Shown piece after piece: positions 18,919 through 29,646 of a stretch of 64,000 nucleotides of DNA (its first letter is position 1; each line of letters starts with the position of its first letter). The stretch is from positions 124,001-188,000 of the forward strand of contig NZ_FNDR01000004.1 in NCBI RefSeq assembly GCF_900099805.1, in the 5' to 3' direction. The stretch comes from Variovorax sp. OV700. Lineage in GTDB: Bacteria; Pseudomonadota; Gammaproteobacteria; Burkholderiales; Burkholderiaceae_C. Below the pieces are notes generated by a model, which ran no database searches, was not told the origin of the DNA, and saw only the letters and a program-made list of their open reading frames with translations. The position numbers were made by a program, and so were the translations under genes.

Positions 18919-20772
18919 ATGATTCCATCGCTCCGCCGACACCGCCTTGCGGCGGCCGCGTCTCTCGTCTTGCTGGCTTGCGCCGTTCAAGCGCAAACCT
19001 CCGACCCCGCCTCGCCCAAGAGTCCGGCACCCATCATCGAGCGGCCGGCCCCATCCCGGGGGACAAAGCCCGTGCCGGCACCCGCCGCCGCGAAGCCAAC
19101 CGGTGCAAAGCTTGCCAGCGAACCCATCGCGCAGCCCTCGGCCCTGACCGCGGAACTGTTCTACGAAATCCTGATGGGCGAGATGACCACGCGCTCCGGC
19201 GATCCCGGATCGGGCTATGCGCTGGTGCTCGACGCGGCCCGGCGGCTGCGCGACGGAAAGCTGTTCCAGCGCGCGGTCGAAATCGCCCTGCAATCGCGCT
19301 CCGGCGACGCGGCCCTGGCGGCCGCCCGTGCGTGGCAGGAAACGCTGCCCAATTCACGCGATGCACGCCGCATCGAACTTCAAATCCTGATTGCGCTCAA
19401 CCGCATCAGCGAAACCGTCGCGCCGCTGCGCGCCGAGATCGCGGCCACGCCGCAGATCGAGCGGCCGATGCTGATGGCGGTGATCGCCCGCAATTACTCG
19501 CGCGCCTCCGACAAGAAGCTGGCCGCGTCAGTGGTCGAACAGGCACTGGTCGACGAGCTCAAGAGCCCCAGCGCCAGCGGCCTTGCCTGGGCAACGGTCG
19601 GCCGCATGCGCCTGAATGCCGGCGACACCTCTGGCGCACTGGACGCTGCGTTCAAGGGCCAGCAGCTCGACCCCGCATCCGACGCGCCGGCCGCGCTGGC
19701 ACTCGAGATGATCGACCCCGGCCAGCCGCTCGCAGAACCGATCGTCACGCGCTACCTGGCCAACAACCCCAAGGCGGCGCCCGACCTGCGCATTGCCTAC
19801 GCACGCGTGCTGGTCGAGAACCGCCGCTATACCGATTCGGCCGCGCAATTGCAGACACTCACCACGGCACGGCCCGAATTGGCCGAGCCGTGGCTGCTGC
19901 TCGGCAGCCTCCAGGCTCAGGCCCGGCAGGACGCGGCGGCCGAAACGTCGCTCAAGCGCTATATCGATCTGGCGGCCAACCAAAAAGATGCGGAAGATCG
20001 CCAGCGTGGCACCACGCAGGCCTACCTCGTTCTGTCGCAGCTGGCGGAACGCCGCAAGGACTTCACGGCCGCTGAGCGCTGGCTTGCACGCGTCGACAGC
20101 ACCGACGACCTGGTTGTTGCCCAGACCCGCCGCGCGGGCCTGCTGGCGCGCCAGGGCAAGCTGCCCCAGGCACGCGAACTCGTGCGCGGCCTGCCCGAGC
20201 GCACGGCAGAGGACAAGAAGCAGAAATTCCTCGCCGAAGTGCAGCTGCTGCGCGACGCCAAGCAATACCAGGCCGCTTACGACATGCTGGCCCAGGCGTC
20301 CGCCGCTGCCCCCAACGACAGCGATCTGGTCTACGACCAGGCCATGGTGGCCGAAAAGCTGAACCGGCTCGATGAAATGGAGCGGCTGCTGCGCCGGCTG
20401 ATCGAGCTCAAGCCCGAGAACCAGAACGCCTACAACGCGCTCGGCTACTCCTTCGCAGACCGCAAGATCCGGCTCGACGAGGCGCGCACGCTGATCCAGA
20501 AAGCAGTTCAACTGGCGCCTGAAGACCCGTTCATTGCCGACAGCCTGGGCTGGGTGGAGTTCCGGTTGGGCAACACGACCGAAGCCATTCGCATCCTCGA
20601 GGCGGCCTACAAGACACGGCCCGATCCTGAAATCGGCGCGCATTTTGGCGAAGTGCTCTGGACCACCGGACAGAAGGACCGCGCGGTCGTCATCTGGAAG
20701 GAAGCCCTGCTGAGCGACGCTGAAAACGAGACGCTGCAGGAGACGCTCAAGCGCTTGCGGGTCAAGCCGTGA
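18919..20772 (+). CDS. exported tetratricopeptide repeat protein
   Basis: TPR protein of 617 aa with an N-terminal export signal. The hydrophobic segment ends in LLAC, a possible lipobox, followed by AVQAQT, so it is either a lipoprotein or cleaved by signal peptidase I. A low-complexity Pro/Ala/Lys linker (about 30-60) precedes a long superhelix of TPR-like repeats, clearest near the C-terminus ([37 protein letters not shown]). The ATG at the MIPSLRRH position is preferred over an upstream TTG. It overlaps lolB by four bases. This TPR-lolB-ispE order is widespread in betaproteobacteria. A role in envelope biogenesis is an inference from this context. Confidence 0.85.
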   Translation: MIPSLRRHRLAAAASLVLLACAVQAQTSDPASPKSPAPIIERPAPSRGTKPVPAPAAAKPTGAKLASEPIAQPSALTAELFYEILMGEMTTRSGDPGSGYALVLDAARRLRDGKLFQRAVEIALQSRSGDAALAAARAWQETLPNSRDARRIELQILIALNRISETVAPLRAEIAATPQIERPMLMAVIARNYSRASDKKLAASVVEQALVDELKSPSASGLAWATVGRMRLNAGDTSGALDAAFKGQQLDPASDAPAALALEMIDPGQPLAEPIVTRYLANNPKAAPDLRIAYARVLVENRRYTDSAAQLQTLTTARPELAEPWLLLGSLQAQARQDAAAETSLKRYIDLAANQKDAEDRQRGTTQAYLVLSQLAERRKDFTAAERWLARVDSTDDLVVAQTRRAGLLARQGKLPQARELVRGLPERTAEDKKQKFLAEVQLLRDAKQYQAAYDMLAQASAAAPNDSDLVYDQAMVAEKLNRLDEMERLLRRLIELKPENQNAYNALGYSFADRKIRLDEARTLIQKAVQLAPEDPFIADSLGWVEFRLGNTTEAIRILEAAYKTRPDPEIGAHFGEVLWTTGQKDRAVVIWKEALLSDAENETLQETLKRLRVKP

Positions 20773-21290
20773 CGGCCATGCTTTCTCCCGGGCTTGATGG
20801 TGGCCGCCGGAGCATGCTGGCGGCGGGCGTTGCGGCAATGCTGCTCGCGGCCGGCTGCGCGCAGCTCCCGAGCGGCACGCGGCCCCAGGGCACGGACGCA
20901 TGGAGCGGCCGCATGTCGCTGCGCATCGACAGCCAGCCTGTGCAAACCTTTTCCGCCTTGTTCGAGCTGCGCGGTTCGCCCGAGTCGGGCGAACTCTCGC
21001 TCACGAGCCCGATCGGCAGCACGCTGGCCCAATTGCACTGGTCACCGGGCGAGGCCCTGCTCAAGAATGGCAGCGAGACCCGGCGCTATGAATCGGTCGA
21101 TGCGCTGATCGAAGCGGCCACCGGCGCCGCCATCCCCGTGGGCGCGCTCTTCGGCTGGCTTGCGGGCCGCGACGAGCGCGTGCCCGGCTGGCGTCCCGAC
21201 CTGGGGCAGATCGCCAACGGCCGCTTGCAGGCCACCCGCGAGGCCCCCAGCCCCACGGCGGACCTGCGCATCGTGTTCGAACGGTCATGA
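20769..21290 (+). CDS. lolB: outer membrane lipoprotein insertase LolB
   Basis: LolB, 173 aa, which receives lipoproteins from LolA and inserts them in the outer membrane. The lipobox LAAGC puts the lipidated cysteine at residue 30. The mature domain shows W-GR-SLRI, the ELRGSPESGELSLTSPIGSTLA segment and PVGALFGWL, all recognisable in the family. The start is GTG and overlaps the TPR stop as GTGA; the stop overlaps the ispE ATG, so all three are translationally coupled. The alternative internal methionine at residue 16 (MLAAGVAAM) would shorten the signal peptide. Confidence 0.92.
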   Translation: MTAMLSPGLDGGRRSMLAAGVAAMLLAAGCAQLPSGTRPQGTDAWSGRMSLRIDSQPVQTFSALFELRGSPESGELSLTSPIGSTLAQLHWSPGEALLKNGSETRRYESVDALIEAATGAAIPVGALFGWLAGRDERVPGWRPDLGQIANGRLQATREAPSPTADLRIVFERS

Positions 21291-22177
21291 AGGCGATCTA
21301 CGACCTTCCCGCACCGGCCAAGCTCAACCTCTTTTTGCACATCACGGGCCGGCGCGAAGACGGCTACCACCTGCTGCAGTCGGTCTTCATGCTGATCGAC
21401 TGGTGCGACACGCTCCACGTCGAGTTGCGCCACGACGGCCGGCTCAGCCGCGAAGACCTGACGACCGAACTGCCGCCCGACGACCTTGTCCTGCGCGCGG
21501 CGCGCGCGCTTCAGGCGCACGCGGCGCCCGGCCAGGGCGCCCACATCGGCATTGCCAAGCAGGTGCCGGCGCAGGCGGGCATGGGCGGGGGCTCTTCCGA
21601 CGCCGCGACCTGCCTGCTGGCCTTGAACCGGCTGTGGAAGCTGAACCTGCCACTGACCCGCCTGGCCGAAATCGGCGTGAAACTGGGCGCCGACGTGCCG
21701 TTTTTCCTCGGCGGGCGCAACGCGTGGGTCGAGGGAATCGGCGAAAAAATCACCCCCGTGAACGTCATTTCGGCACGGTTCGTGGTGGTCAAGCCACCCG
21801 ATGGGCTCGATACCCGGCTAATTTTTTCTGCGCCGGACCTTCAACGCGCAACTCCTGTTGCTATAATCTCGGGCTTTGCTGCAGATAGCGAACAGCTTGA
21901 AGCCCAAGACCACGAAAGCAGCGCTTTCAAGGTTTTCGACTTCGGCCACAACGACCTGCAGCCGGTTGCCCAGCGGCTTTGCCCCGCGGTCTCCGAAGCC
22001 ATCGAATGGCTCGGCGCCCAAGGACTGAAAGCCCGGATGACCGGCTCCGGAAGTTCGGTATTCGCGAAAATGCCGCAAGGGCCGCAAAAAGCGGAACTGG
22101 CCGAAGCCCCAACGGGCTGGCAGGTTCGTCAATGCAACAATTTGGCCGTTCATCCACTTTGGGGATGGGCGACCTGA
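21287..22177 (+). CDS. ispE: 4-diphosphocytidyl-2-C-methyl-D-erythritol kinase
   Basis: IspE, 296 aa, a GHMP kinase of the MEP isoprenoid pathway. [20 protein letters not shown] starts the protein, the ATP-binding [14 protein letters not shown] is near residue 100, and the C-terminal [10 protein letters not shown] motif is present. It begins within the lolB stop codon. tRNA-Gln and prs follow on the same strand, the typical ispE-tRNA-prs arrangement. A stretch around residues 180-215 departs from the core family and may be a lineage insertion. Confidence 0.95.
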   Translation: [296 protein letters not shown]

Positions 22178-22244
22178 AGATGATCGGACTGTGAAGGTCC
22201 GATGCGACATATATCGGTTTGTGGTGAAAACCATCGACCCGTGT

Positions 22245-22321
22245 AGGGGAGTCGCCAAGCTGGTTAAGGCACTGGATTTTGATTCCAGCATGCAAAGGTT
22301 CGAATCCTTTCTCCCCTGCCA
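22245..22321 (+). tRNA. tRNA-Gln (anticodon TTG)
   Basis: 77-nt tRNA with acceptor AGGGGAG paired to CTCCCCT, discriminator G and encoded CCA. The anticodon stem CTGGA/TCCAG encloses loop TTTTGAT, giving anticodon TTG. It lies between ispE and prs, the conserved betaproteobacterial location. Confidence 0.97.
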
Positions 22322-22361
22322 AATTTCTTCAGGCTGCGGTTTAACCGCCGCAGCGCTTCAA

Positions 22362-22391
22362 ACTGCGGCCCACCGGCCGCAGTGCTTCTTT
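22362..22391 (+). terminator. probable terminator after tRNA-Gln
   Basis: A perfect 9-bp GC-rich stem (ACTGCGGCC / GGCCGCAGT, CACC loop) is followed by GCTTCTTTT. The T tract is interrupted, so its strength is uncertain. A second, weaker CTGCGG repeat lies just upstream. Confidence 0.65.
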
Positions 22392-22491
22392 TGCAGCACA
22401 CCCGCTGCAATAATTGGCGGCCCCTGGGTCGCCACGATTCAAACTCTTTGGCGGCTTCCTAAAAGCCAATTCGCACTGCCGGGACGCGCTC

Positions 22492-23463
22492 ATGCAGGCT
22501 AATCACCCTGATTTCATGGTTTTCACCGGTAACGCCAACCCTGGCCTGGCCGCGGAAATCGCGCACAACCTCGGCACCTCGCTGGGCGCCGCACGCGTGG
22601 GTCGCTTCTCCGACGGCGAAGTCACCGTCGAGATCAACCAGAACGTGCGGGCGCGCGATGTGTTCGTGGTGCAGTCGACCTGCGCACCGACCAACGAGAA
22701 CCTGATGGAACTGCTGATCATGGTCGACGCGCTCAAGCGCGCTTCGGCCGAGCGGATCAGCGCAGTGATTCCCTATTACGGCTATGCCCGCCAGGACCGC
22801 CGCCCGCGCTCGAGCCGCGTGCCGATCTCGGCCAAGGTGGTGGCCAACCTGCTGGAAACCGTGGGCGTCGAGCGCGTGCTCACCATGGACCTTCACGCCG
22901 ACCAGATCCAGGGCTTCTTCGACATTCCGGTCGACAACATCTATGCGTCGCCGGTGCTCTTGGGCGACCTGCGCCAGAAGAACTACGAAGACCTGATCGT
23001 GGTCTCGCCCGACGTGGGCGGCGTGGTGCGCGCGCGCGCGCTGGCCAAGCAACTGAACTGCGACCTCGCCATCATCGACAAGCGCCGCCCGAAGGCGAAC
23101 GTGAGCGAGGTCATGAACGTGATCGGCGAGATCGACGGGCGCAACTGCGTGATCATGGACGACATGATCGACACCGCCGGCACGCTGGTCAAAGCGGCCG
23201 AGGTGCTCAAGGAGCGCGGCGCCAAGAGCGTCTACGCCTATTGCACGCACCCGATCTTCTCGGGCCCGGCCATCGAGCGCATCACCCACTCCGCGCTCGA
23301 CGAAGTGGTCGTGACCAACACCATTCCCCTTTCCGACGGCGCCCTGGCGTGCGGAAAGGTCCGCCAGCTCTCCGTGGCACCGCTGATCGCCGAAACGATC
23401 CAGCGCATTGCCAAGGGCGAGTCGGTGATGAGTTTGTTCTCGGACCAGGACAACCTGTTCTGA
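22492..23463 (+). CDS. prs: ribose-phosphate pyrophosphokinase
   Basis: PRPP synthetase, 323 aa, class I. The ATG giving [17 protein letters not shown] was chosen because upstream in-frame sequence is not conserved in character. The flexible-loop region [11 protein letters not shown], the ribose-5-phosphate/Mg motif [12 protein letters not shown] and the PRPP-binding motif [13 protein letters not shown] are intact. PRPP feeds purine, pyrimidine, histidine and NAD synthesis. It follows tRNA-Gln and precedes rplY, as in most Burkholderiales. A 170-base leader separates it from the tRNA and contains a probable terminator, so prs probably has its own promoter. Confidence 0.97.
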   Translation: MQANHPDFMVFTGNANPGLAAEIAHNLGTSLGAARVGRFSDGEVTVEINQNVRARDVFVVQSTCAPTNENLMELLIMVDALKRASAERISAVIPYYGYARQDRRPRSSRVPISAKVVANLLETVGVERVLTMDLHADQIQGFFDIPVDNIYASPVLLGDLRQKNYEDLIVVSPDVGGVVRARALAKQLNCDLAIIDKRRPKANVSEVMNVIGEIDGRNCVIMDDMIDTAGTLVKAAEVLKERGAKSVYAYCTHPIFSGPAIERITHSALDEVVVTNTIPLSDGALACGKVRQLSVAPLIAETIQRIAKGESVMSLFSDQDNLF

Positions 23464-23559
23464 CCGAGCAAAAAGCGGGCGCCACCTTCCTTTTTACGGA
23501 ACGGCGCCCTTGTTGAACCGGAGTCGCACTGGTCGCGGTGGACTCTCACAGGAGTTGTT

Positions 23560-24231
23560 ATGAAATTCGTCGCTTTTGAGCGCGCAAAGCAGGGCACGGG
23601 TGCGAGCCGCCGTCTCCGCATCTCGGGCAAGACGCCCGGTATCGTCTACGGTGGTGAAGGCCAGCCCCAGCTGATCGAGCTCGATCACAACGCGCTGTGG
23701 CACGCCCTCAAGAAGGAAGCCTTCCACTCGTCGATTCTCGAAATGGAACTCGGCGACGCCACCAGCAAAGTGCTGCTGCGCGACGTGCAATACCACCCGT
23801 TCCGCCAGCTGGTGCAACACATCGACTTCCAGCGCGTCGATGCCAAGACCCGCCTGCACATGAAGGTGCCGCTTCACTACAAGGGTGAAGAAGAGTCCGA
23901 CGCCGTCAAGCTCGACCACAACCTGGTGACGCACGTGATGAACGAGCTCGAAGTGAGCTGCCTGCCGAGCGACCTGCCCGAGTTCATCGAGGTCGACCTC
24001 TCCAGCCTCAAGAAGAACGCCACGCTGCACGTCAGCGACATCAAGCTGCCCAAGGGCGTGAAGTTCGTAAGCCACGGCAAGCTGAACCCCGTCATCGTGT
24101 CGGCCGTGCCTCCGCTGGTCGCCGAAGAGCCGGCAGCTGCCGCTGAAGGCGCCGCAGCTGCCGAAGGCGCCGCACCGGCTGCCAACGGCAAGCCGGCCGC
24201 CAAGACGGCAAAGCCCGCCGCGAAGAAGTAA
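23560..24231 (+). CDS. rplY: 50S ribosomal protein L25 (CTC/TL5 family)
   Basis: L25 of the long CTC type, 223 aa, which binds 5S rRNA. The N-terminal L25 beta-barrel ([19 protein letters not shown]) and the TL5 C-terminal domain ([27 protein letters not shown]) are both present. The last 40 residues are a low-complexity Ala/Gly/Glu/Lys tail built from an imperfect tandem repeat ([13 protein letters not shown] then [13 protein letters not shown]). It follows prs by 96 bases and an AGGAG ribosome site precedes the ATG. An intrinsic terminator lies just downstream. Confidence 0.97.
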   Translation: MKFVAFERAKQGTGASRRLRISGKTPGIVYGGEGQPQLIELDHNALWHALKKEAFHSSILEMELGDATSKVLLRDVQYHPFRQLVQHIDFQRVDAKTRLHMKVPLHYKGEEESDAVKLDHNLVTHVMNELEVSCLPSDLPEFIEVDLSSLKKNATLHVSDIKLPKGVKFVSHGKLNPVIVSAVPPLVAEEPAAAAEGAAAAEGAAPAANGKPAAKTAKPAAKK

Positions 24232-24248
24232 TTTCCTTCGCGTCCCTG

Positions 24249-24277
24249 CAAAAGGCCCGCCTCGTGCGGGCCTTTTG
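24249..24277 (+). terminator. Rho-independent terminator after rplY
   Basis: A 12-bp perfect inverted repeat (CAAAAGGCCCGC and complement) with a 5-base loop. The 3' arm itself provides the CCTTTTG tail. It lies 17 bases after the rplY stop and 28 bases before pth. Confidence 0.9.
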
Positions 24278-24305
24278 CTTTGGGGCCGGCGAGATAATTC
24301 CCCTC

Positions 24306-24938
24306 ATGATCAAGTTGTTTGTCGGCCTCGGTAACCCGGGTCCTGAATACGAAGCCACCCGGCACAATGCCGGCTTCTGGTGGATCGACGCCCTGGCGCG
24401 CGACTGGAAACTCAACCTCGTGCCAGAGCGCAGCTATCACGGCCTCGCGGCCCGCGCGAACATCGGCGGGCAAAGCGTCTGGCTCCTGGAGCCGCAGACC
24501 TTCATGAACCTGTCGGGTAAATCGGTGGGCGCGCTCGCGCGCTTCTTCAAGATTGCGCCCGAAGAAATTCTCGTGGTGCACGACGAGCTCGACGTAGTGC
24601 CCGGCCAAGCCAAGCTCAAGTTCGGCGGCAGCCATGCGGGCCACAACGGGCTGCGCGACATCCATGCGCAGCTGGGCACCGGCGACTACTGGCGCCTGCG
24701 CCTGGGCATCGGCCACCCCGGCGTGAAGTCGGAGGTCATCAACTGGGTGCTCAAGAAGCCGCTGAAGGAACAGCGCGAAGCCATCGAGGACGCCATCGTT
24801 CGCACCCTGCACGCGGCACCCGCGCTGGTGGCCGGCGAAATGGAAAAAGCCACCCTGATCATTCACACGAGCAAACCGCCCCGGCCCAAACCGCCGCGGC
24901 GAGAGCCCGGCGATGGAGGCGCGCCCGCCGCCCCCTAG
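24306..24938 (+). CDS. pth: peptidyl-tRNA hydrolase
   Basis: Pth, 210 aa, which releases peptides from peptidyl-tRNA. The [18 protein letters not shown] motif with its catalytic histidine begins at residue 7, followed by [23 protein letters not shown] and [13 protein letters not shown]. The start at [12 protein letters not shown] is standard; an upstream in-frame ATG would include terminator sequence. The extreme C-terminus carries an extra Pro/Arg-rich tail ([12 protein letters not shown]) not needed for catalysis. It follows rplY, its usual partner. Confidence 0.96.
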   Translation: MIKLFVGLGNPGPEYEATRHNAGFWWIDALARDWKLNLVPERSYHGLAARANIGGQSVWLLEPQTFMNLSGKSVGALARFFKIAPEEILVVHDELDVVPGQAKLKFGGSHAGHNGLRDIHAQLGTGDYWRLRLGIGHPGVKSEVINWVLKKPLKEQREAIEDAIVRTLHAAPALVAGEMEKATLIIHTSKPPRPKPPRREPGDGGAPAAP

Positions 24939-24990
24939 TCAGCCGGCCCAGAGCGCGGGAGAGCGAGAGAAAAAGGGAGAGAAAAAGAAA

Positions 24991-25806
<816 letters not shown>

Positions 25807-25814
25807 TTATCGCG

Positions 25815-25831
25815 AACAAGGCACGCTTGTT
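25815..25831. promoter_or_regulatory. inverted repeat in the ferredoxin/ABC importer divergent region
   Basis: A perfect 6-5-6 palindrome (AACAAG-gcacg-CTTGTT) sits in the 62-base gap between the divergent ferredoxin and permease genes, enclosed by a second pair ACCCGA/TCGGGT (25801-25806 and 25839-25844). It could be an operator for the importer operon. No regulator gene is adjacent, so this is a guess from symmetry and place. Confidence 0.35.
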
Positions 25832-25862
25832 GCAGGAGTCGGGTTATGCTGCGCCCCGCCCC

Positions 25863-26813
25863 ATGAGCCTGTTCATTCTCAAGCGCCTTGCCACGCTGAT
25901 CGCCACGTTGATCGGCGCTTCGGTCATAGTTTTCCTGGTCCTGGAGATCCTGCCCGGCAATGCCGCGCAGATGCTCATGGGGCCCGACGCCGCGCCGGAG
26001 GCGGTGGCGGCCCTCGCCACCAAACTCGGCCTCGACCAGCCCGCCTGGACACGCTACTGGCACTGGATTGCGGGCCTCCTGACCGGCAATCTTGGCGACA
26101 GCTACGCCTACAGCTCGCCCGTGCTCGACCTCATCCTGGAACGGCTCGCGCTCACCGTGCCCCTTGCACTGCTCGCGATGGCGTTGACCACGGTGCTCGC
26201 GCTGCTGGTTGGCGTGACCGCCGCCGCGCGCCACAACAAGCTCGGCGACGTGGGCCTGATGGGACTCACGCAGGTGGGCATCGCCATTCCCAATTTCTGG
26301 TTCGCCATCCTGCTGATCCTGGTGTTCTCGGTTCAGCTGCAATGGTTCTCGGCCGGCGGCTTCGAGGGTTGGGGCGAAGGCATCTTTGCCGGCATCAAGT
26401 CGCTGCTGCTGCCGGCGCTGTCGCTCGCGGTGGTGCAAGCCGCGATCCTCGCGCGCATCACGCGCTCGGCGGTGCTCGAGGTGATGCGCGAAGACTTCGT
26501 GCGCACCGCGCGCGCCAAGGGCGTTTCGCAGCGTGCGGTGCTCTGGACCCATGTGCTGCGCAACGCGATGATTCCCGTAGTCACGGTCATGGGCATGCAG
26601 TTTTCCGAACTGCTGGCCGGCACCATCGTGGTGGAAAACGTGTTCTACCTGCCGGGCCTGGGCCGGCTGATCTTCCAGGCCATCAGCAACCGCGACCTCA
26701 TCGTGGTGCGCAATTGCGTGATGCTGCTTGCGGCCCTGGTGGTCATCGTGAACTTCGTGGTCGACGTGCTCTACGCCGTGATCGATCCGCGCATCAAGGC
26801 GAGCGACATATGA
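25863..26813 (+). CDS. peptide-type ABC transporter permease (DppB/OppB family)
   Basis: Inner membrane permease of 316 aa, DppB/OppB family, the first permease of a peptide or nickel-type ABC importer. It has an N-terminal helix (LATLIATLIGASVIVFLVL), several further hydrophobic segments, and the EAA loop (EDFVRTARAKGVSQRAVLWTHVLRNAMIPV) that contacts the ATPase. The ATG at MSLFILKRL matches family starts. The stop overlaps the next permease start in ATATGA. It opens a six- or seven-gene operon of permeases, ATPases, binding proteins and an amidase. The substrate is probably a peptide, glutathione-like or amide compound. Confidence 0.92.
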   Translation: MSLFILKRLATLIATLIGASVIVFLVLEILPGNAAQMLMGPDAAPEAVAALATKLGLDQPAWTRYWHWIAGLLTGNLGDSYAYSSPVLDLILERLALTVPLALLAMALTTVLALLVGVTAAARHNKLGDVGLMGLTQVGIAIPNFWFAILLILVFSVQLQWFSAGGFEGWGEGIFAGIKSLLLPALSLAVVQAAILARITRSAVLEVMREDFVRTARAKGVSQRAVLWTHVLRNAMIPVVTVMGMQFSELLAGTIVVENVFYLPGLGRLIFQAISNRDLIVVRNCVMLLAALVVIVNFVVDVLYAVIDPRIKASDI

Positions 26814-27685
26814 GCGCTATACCCATTCCGAGCGCAGCGGCGCTCAAGGTGCCAGGCTTCTGGCGCCGTGCGCTCCGGCACCGCAGCTTCGTGCTCGGCG
26901 GCGCGCTGACGCTGCTCCTGCTGCTTGCCGCCATCGTCTCGCTGGTGTGGACGCCCTGGTCGCCCTACGAGATGGACATGGCCAGCAAGCTGAAGCCGCC
27001 TTCGGGCTCTCACTGGCTGGGCACCGACACCTACGGGCGCGACGTGGCTTCGCTGCTGCTGGTGGGCGCGCGGGCGTCCATCCTGGTGGGCGTGATCGCG
27101 GTGGGCATCGGCCTGGTCGTGGGCACGGCGCTGGGCCTGCTCGCCGCCGCGCGGCGCGGCTGGGTCGAGGAAGCGATCATGCGGCTCACCGACTTTTCGC
27201 TCGCCTTTCCGGCCATCCTGTCGGCCATCATGATGACGGCCGTGTTCGGCGCCGGCATCGTCAACGCGATCATCGCCATCGGCATCTACAACATCCCGAC
27301 GTTCGCACGCATCACGCGCGCTTCGGCCAACGCCATCTGGTCGCGCGAATACGTGGCTGCCGCGCGCGCCTGCGGCAAGGGTTCGTTCGCCATCACGATG
27401 CAGCACGTGCTGCCCAACATCTCGGCCGTGCTGATCGTGCAGATCACCATCCGCTTCGCCATTGCCATCCTGGCCGAGGCCGCCCTTTCGTACCTGGGTC
27501 TGGGCACGCAGCCGCCGCAGCCTTCGTGGGGCCGCATGCTCAGCGAGGCGCAGACGATGATGTTCCAGTCGCCGCTGCTCGCTGTGTTCCCGGGCATGGC
27601 CATCGCGATGGCGGTGCTGGGCCTCAACCTGCTCGGCGACGGGCTGCGCGACCTGCTCGACCCGCGCCTTGCGCGCGCCCGCTAA
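26810..27685 (+). CDS. peptide-type ABC transporter permease (DppC/OppC family)
   Basis: Second permease, 291 aa, DppC/OppC family. A first membrane helix follows the charged N-terminus (LGGALTLLLLLAAIVSLVW), then the conserved SGSHWLGTDTYGRDVASLLLVGAR motif, and the EAA loop EYVAAARACGKGSFAITMQHVLPN. Membrane segments fill the rest, ending in LLGDGLRDLLDPRLA, the family C-terminus. The start overlaps the first permease by four bases, so the pair is translationally coupled. It would heterodimerise with the gene product just upstream. Confidence 0.93.
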   Translation: MSAIPIPSAAALKVPGFWRRALRHRSFVLGGALTLLLLLAAIVSLVWTPWSPYEMDMASKLKPPSGSHWLGTDTYGRDVASLLLVGARASILVGVIAVGIGLVVGTALGLLAAARRGWVEEAIMRLTDFSLAFPAILSAIMMTAVFGAGIVNAIIAIGIYNIPTFARITRASANAIWSREYVAAARACGKGSFAITMQHVLPNISAVLIVQITIRFAIAILAEAALSYLGLGTQPPQPSWGRMLSEAQTMMFQSPLLAVFPGMAIAMAVLGLNLLGDGLRDLLDPRLARAR

Positions 27686-27690
27686 GCGAT

Positions 27691-28676
<986 letters not shown>

Positions 28677-28680
<4 letters not shown>

Positions 28681-29507
28681 GCCAATCCACCAGCAATCAG
28701 CCCCTGCTCGAGGTGACGGACCTCGTTCGCCACTACGCCCTGCCGCGCGAAAAGCTCTTCGGCCCGCCGCCGCTTGTGAAGGCGCTCAACGGCGTGAGCT
28801 TCCAGGTGCAGGCCGGCAAGAGCGTGGGCATCGTAGGTGAATCGGGCTCCGGCAAGTCGACCATCGCACGCCTGGTGATGGCGCTCGACACCCCCACGTC
28901 GGGCAGCGTACGCATGCTGGGCCGCGATCTGCACCAGCTGCCCCGCAGCGACCTGCGGGTGGCGCGGCGCGATTTCCAGATGGTGTTCCAGGACCCTTAC
29001 GGCTCGCTCGATCCGCGTCAGACCGTGGCGCGCATCGTGGCCGAGCCGCTCGAAGCGCTGGCCGAAACCAGCCGCGCCGTGCAGCGCGAGCGCGCCTCGG
29101 AAGCCCTGGCCGCTGTGGGCCTGCGCACCACCGACATGGACAAGTACCCACACGAATTCTCTGGCGGGCAACGCCAGCGGATTGCAATTGCGCGCGCGCT
29201 CATCACGCGCCCCAAGCTCATCGTCGCCGACGAGCCCGTAAGCGCGCTCGACGTGTCGGTGCAGGCCCAGGTGCTCAACCTGATGCAGGACCTGCAGCAG
29301 CAGTTCGGCATCAGCTACCTGCTCATCAGCCACGACCTCGCGGTGGTGAACCACCTGTGCGACGAAGTGTGCGTGGTGTGGAAGGGCAAGATCGTCGAAC
29401 AGGGCCCGCCCGGCGAGCTGTTCCGCAATGCGCAGCATCCGTACACGCGTACGCTGCTCGACGCGGTGCCGCGCACACCCACCGGCGGCACGCTGCTGGC
29501 AGCCTGA
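28677..29507 (+). CDS. peptide ABC transporter ATP-binding protein (DppF/OppF family)
   Basis: Second ATPase, 276 aa, forming a heterodimer with the preceding one. Walker A is GESGSGKSTIA near residue 52, the Q-loop is VFQDPYGSLDP, the signature is [15 protein letters not shown], Walker B is LIVADEPVSALD and the H-loop is LISHDLAV. It is shorter than DppF of E. coli (334 aa), because the C-terminal oligopeptide-binding domain with its cysteines is missing; the product ends soon after HPYTRTLLDAVPRT. The start overlaps the upstream stop in ATGA. A 139-base gap then separates it from the first binding-protein gene. Confidence 0.93.
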
Positions 29508-29646
29508 GCCCTCCCCCGGCAGGCCCATGGCCTGACATCGAAGCTTCGCGAGGCGGCTCTAGGATGACTGGGTCATAAGCATCTGGTTGCGCGGCCGCCC
29601 CTGTCTCGCTGAAGATGCCTGCCCCTTGTTCCGAGGACATTGCTTC

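Noticed and set aside
22245..22321. tRNA-Gln as an attachment site for the accessory block starting at 25.8 kb
   Set aside because: Core genes prs, rplY and pth lie between, and no copy of the tRNA end was noticed at the block borders.
23477..23509. GGGCGCC / GGCGCCC repeat with a 19-base loop between prs and rplY
   Set aside because: The loop is long and there is no T run right after the stem, so neither a terminator nor a leader switch can be supported.
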